Under the pieces are notes generated by a model that did not search any database, had not been told where the DNA came from, and was given only the letters and a program-made list of their open reading frames with translations. Positions 36,849 through 36,954 of a DNA stretch of 36,954 bases are shown piece by piece. Source of the stretch: a virus; the IMG/VR virus record IMGVR_UViG_3300008107_000488, positions 1 to 36,954 of that record. The stretch is one strand, 5' to 3'. A program made the position numbers and the translations under genes. Positions within the stretch are counted from its first letter, which is position 1. Every line of letters starts with the position of its first letter.

Positions 36849-36954
36849 ATGGTAAATTTTACATATCTTGAGAATTTAAAAATTTCTTGGAGCGTGTCCC
36901 GTAGCCGCGACACTTACGGGTATAATATCTGCCGTGCTTTTTCTCCAAGTTTAA
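36849..36954 (+). CDS. Hypothetical protein (3' partial)
   Basis: Starts MVNFTYLENLKISWSVSRSR and stays open to the right edge (35 residues visible). TTAAGGTGCATTAA precedes the ATG. The SWSVSRSRDTYGYNICR stretch looks like the edge of a small beta-rich domain. Not recognised. Confidence 0.6.
   Translation, partial: MVNFTYLENLKISWSVSRSRDTYGYNICRAFSPSL

Overview
This window is part of the genome of a tailed double-stranded DNA phage (Caudoviricetes). It carries the end of a tail fibre, a lysis cassette, a T7-type replication set (family A DNA polymerase, primase-helicase, 5'-3' exonuclease, endonuclease VII-like nuclease, SSB) and many very small tightly packed genes. The host is probably a Gram-negative bacterium. 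The SSB ends in an IPF tail like host SSBs, promoters look like sigma70 promoters, and one modular gene (31930-32865) is of a kind I associate with Burkholderiales phages. That host guess is weak. No terminase, capsid or RNA polymerase gene lies in the window.

Layout. Bases 2-3517 (+) hold late genes: a tail fibre with an intramolecular S74 chaperone, a tail accessory protein, a permuted NlpC/P60-like hydrolase, three small membrane proteins (holin candidates) and an M15 endolysin. A bidirectional terminator at 3534-3566 separates this from a long minus-strand operon (3694-26334). Read in its direction of transcription, that operon encodes small unknowns, primase-helicase, DNA polymerase, a frameshifted KOW-like gene, a PRPP-synthetase-like and a NAMPT-like gene (a candidate NAD+ reconstitution pair), two tRNAs, a nucleotidyltransferase-like protein, SSB, an SPFH lipoprotein, exonuclease, endonuclease VII-like protein, an HTH-metallophosphoesterase, two nucleotide pyrophosphohydrolase-like proteins, ThyA and class I ribonucleotide reductase. 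Bases 26335-27127 are a non-coding divergent control region. Bases 27128-36954 (+) are the rightward, probably early, arm: an interrupted RNA ligase, a tyrosine-phosphatase-like protein, dCMP deaminase, an HU-like protein, a SleB-like hydrolase and many small or membrane proteins of unknown role.

How the genes work together. Deoxynucleotide supply (RNR, ThyA, dCMP deaminase, MazG-like and DUF5664-like enzymes) feeds the T7-type replisome. The tRNAs, RNA ligase and NAD+ genes suggest resistance to host defences that cut tRNA or drain NAD+.

Most striking observations: (1) the RNA ligase gene is broken by a 71-bp insertion made of a 37-nt exact copy of the phage's own PRPP-synthetase-like gene (8.7 kb away, opposite strand) joined to a 33-nt duplication of the target; (2) a promoter family in which a -10 box is followed, always 5 nt later, by an initiator CATC(N2)AACAA-like element, present at least six times on both strands; (3) the divergent hub is bounded by a 30-bp perfect inverted repeat and contains a probable structured non-coding RNA; (4) a 27-bp-period A5CCC repeat array next to a G-quadruplex-like tract at 35072-35279.
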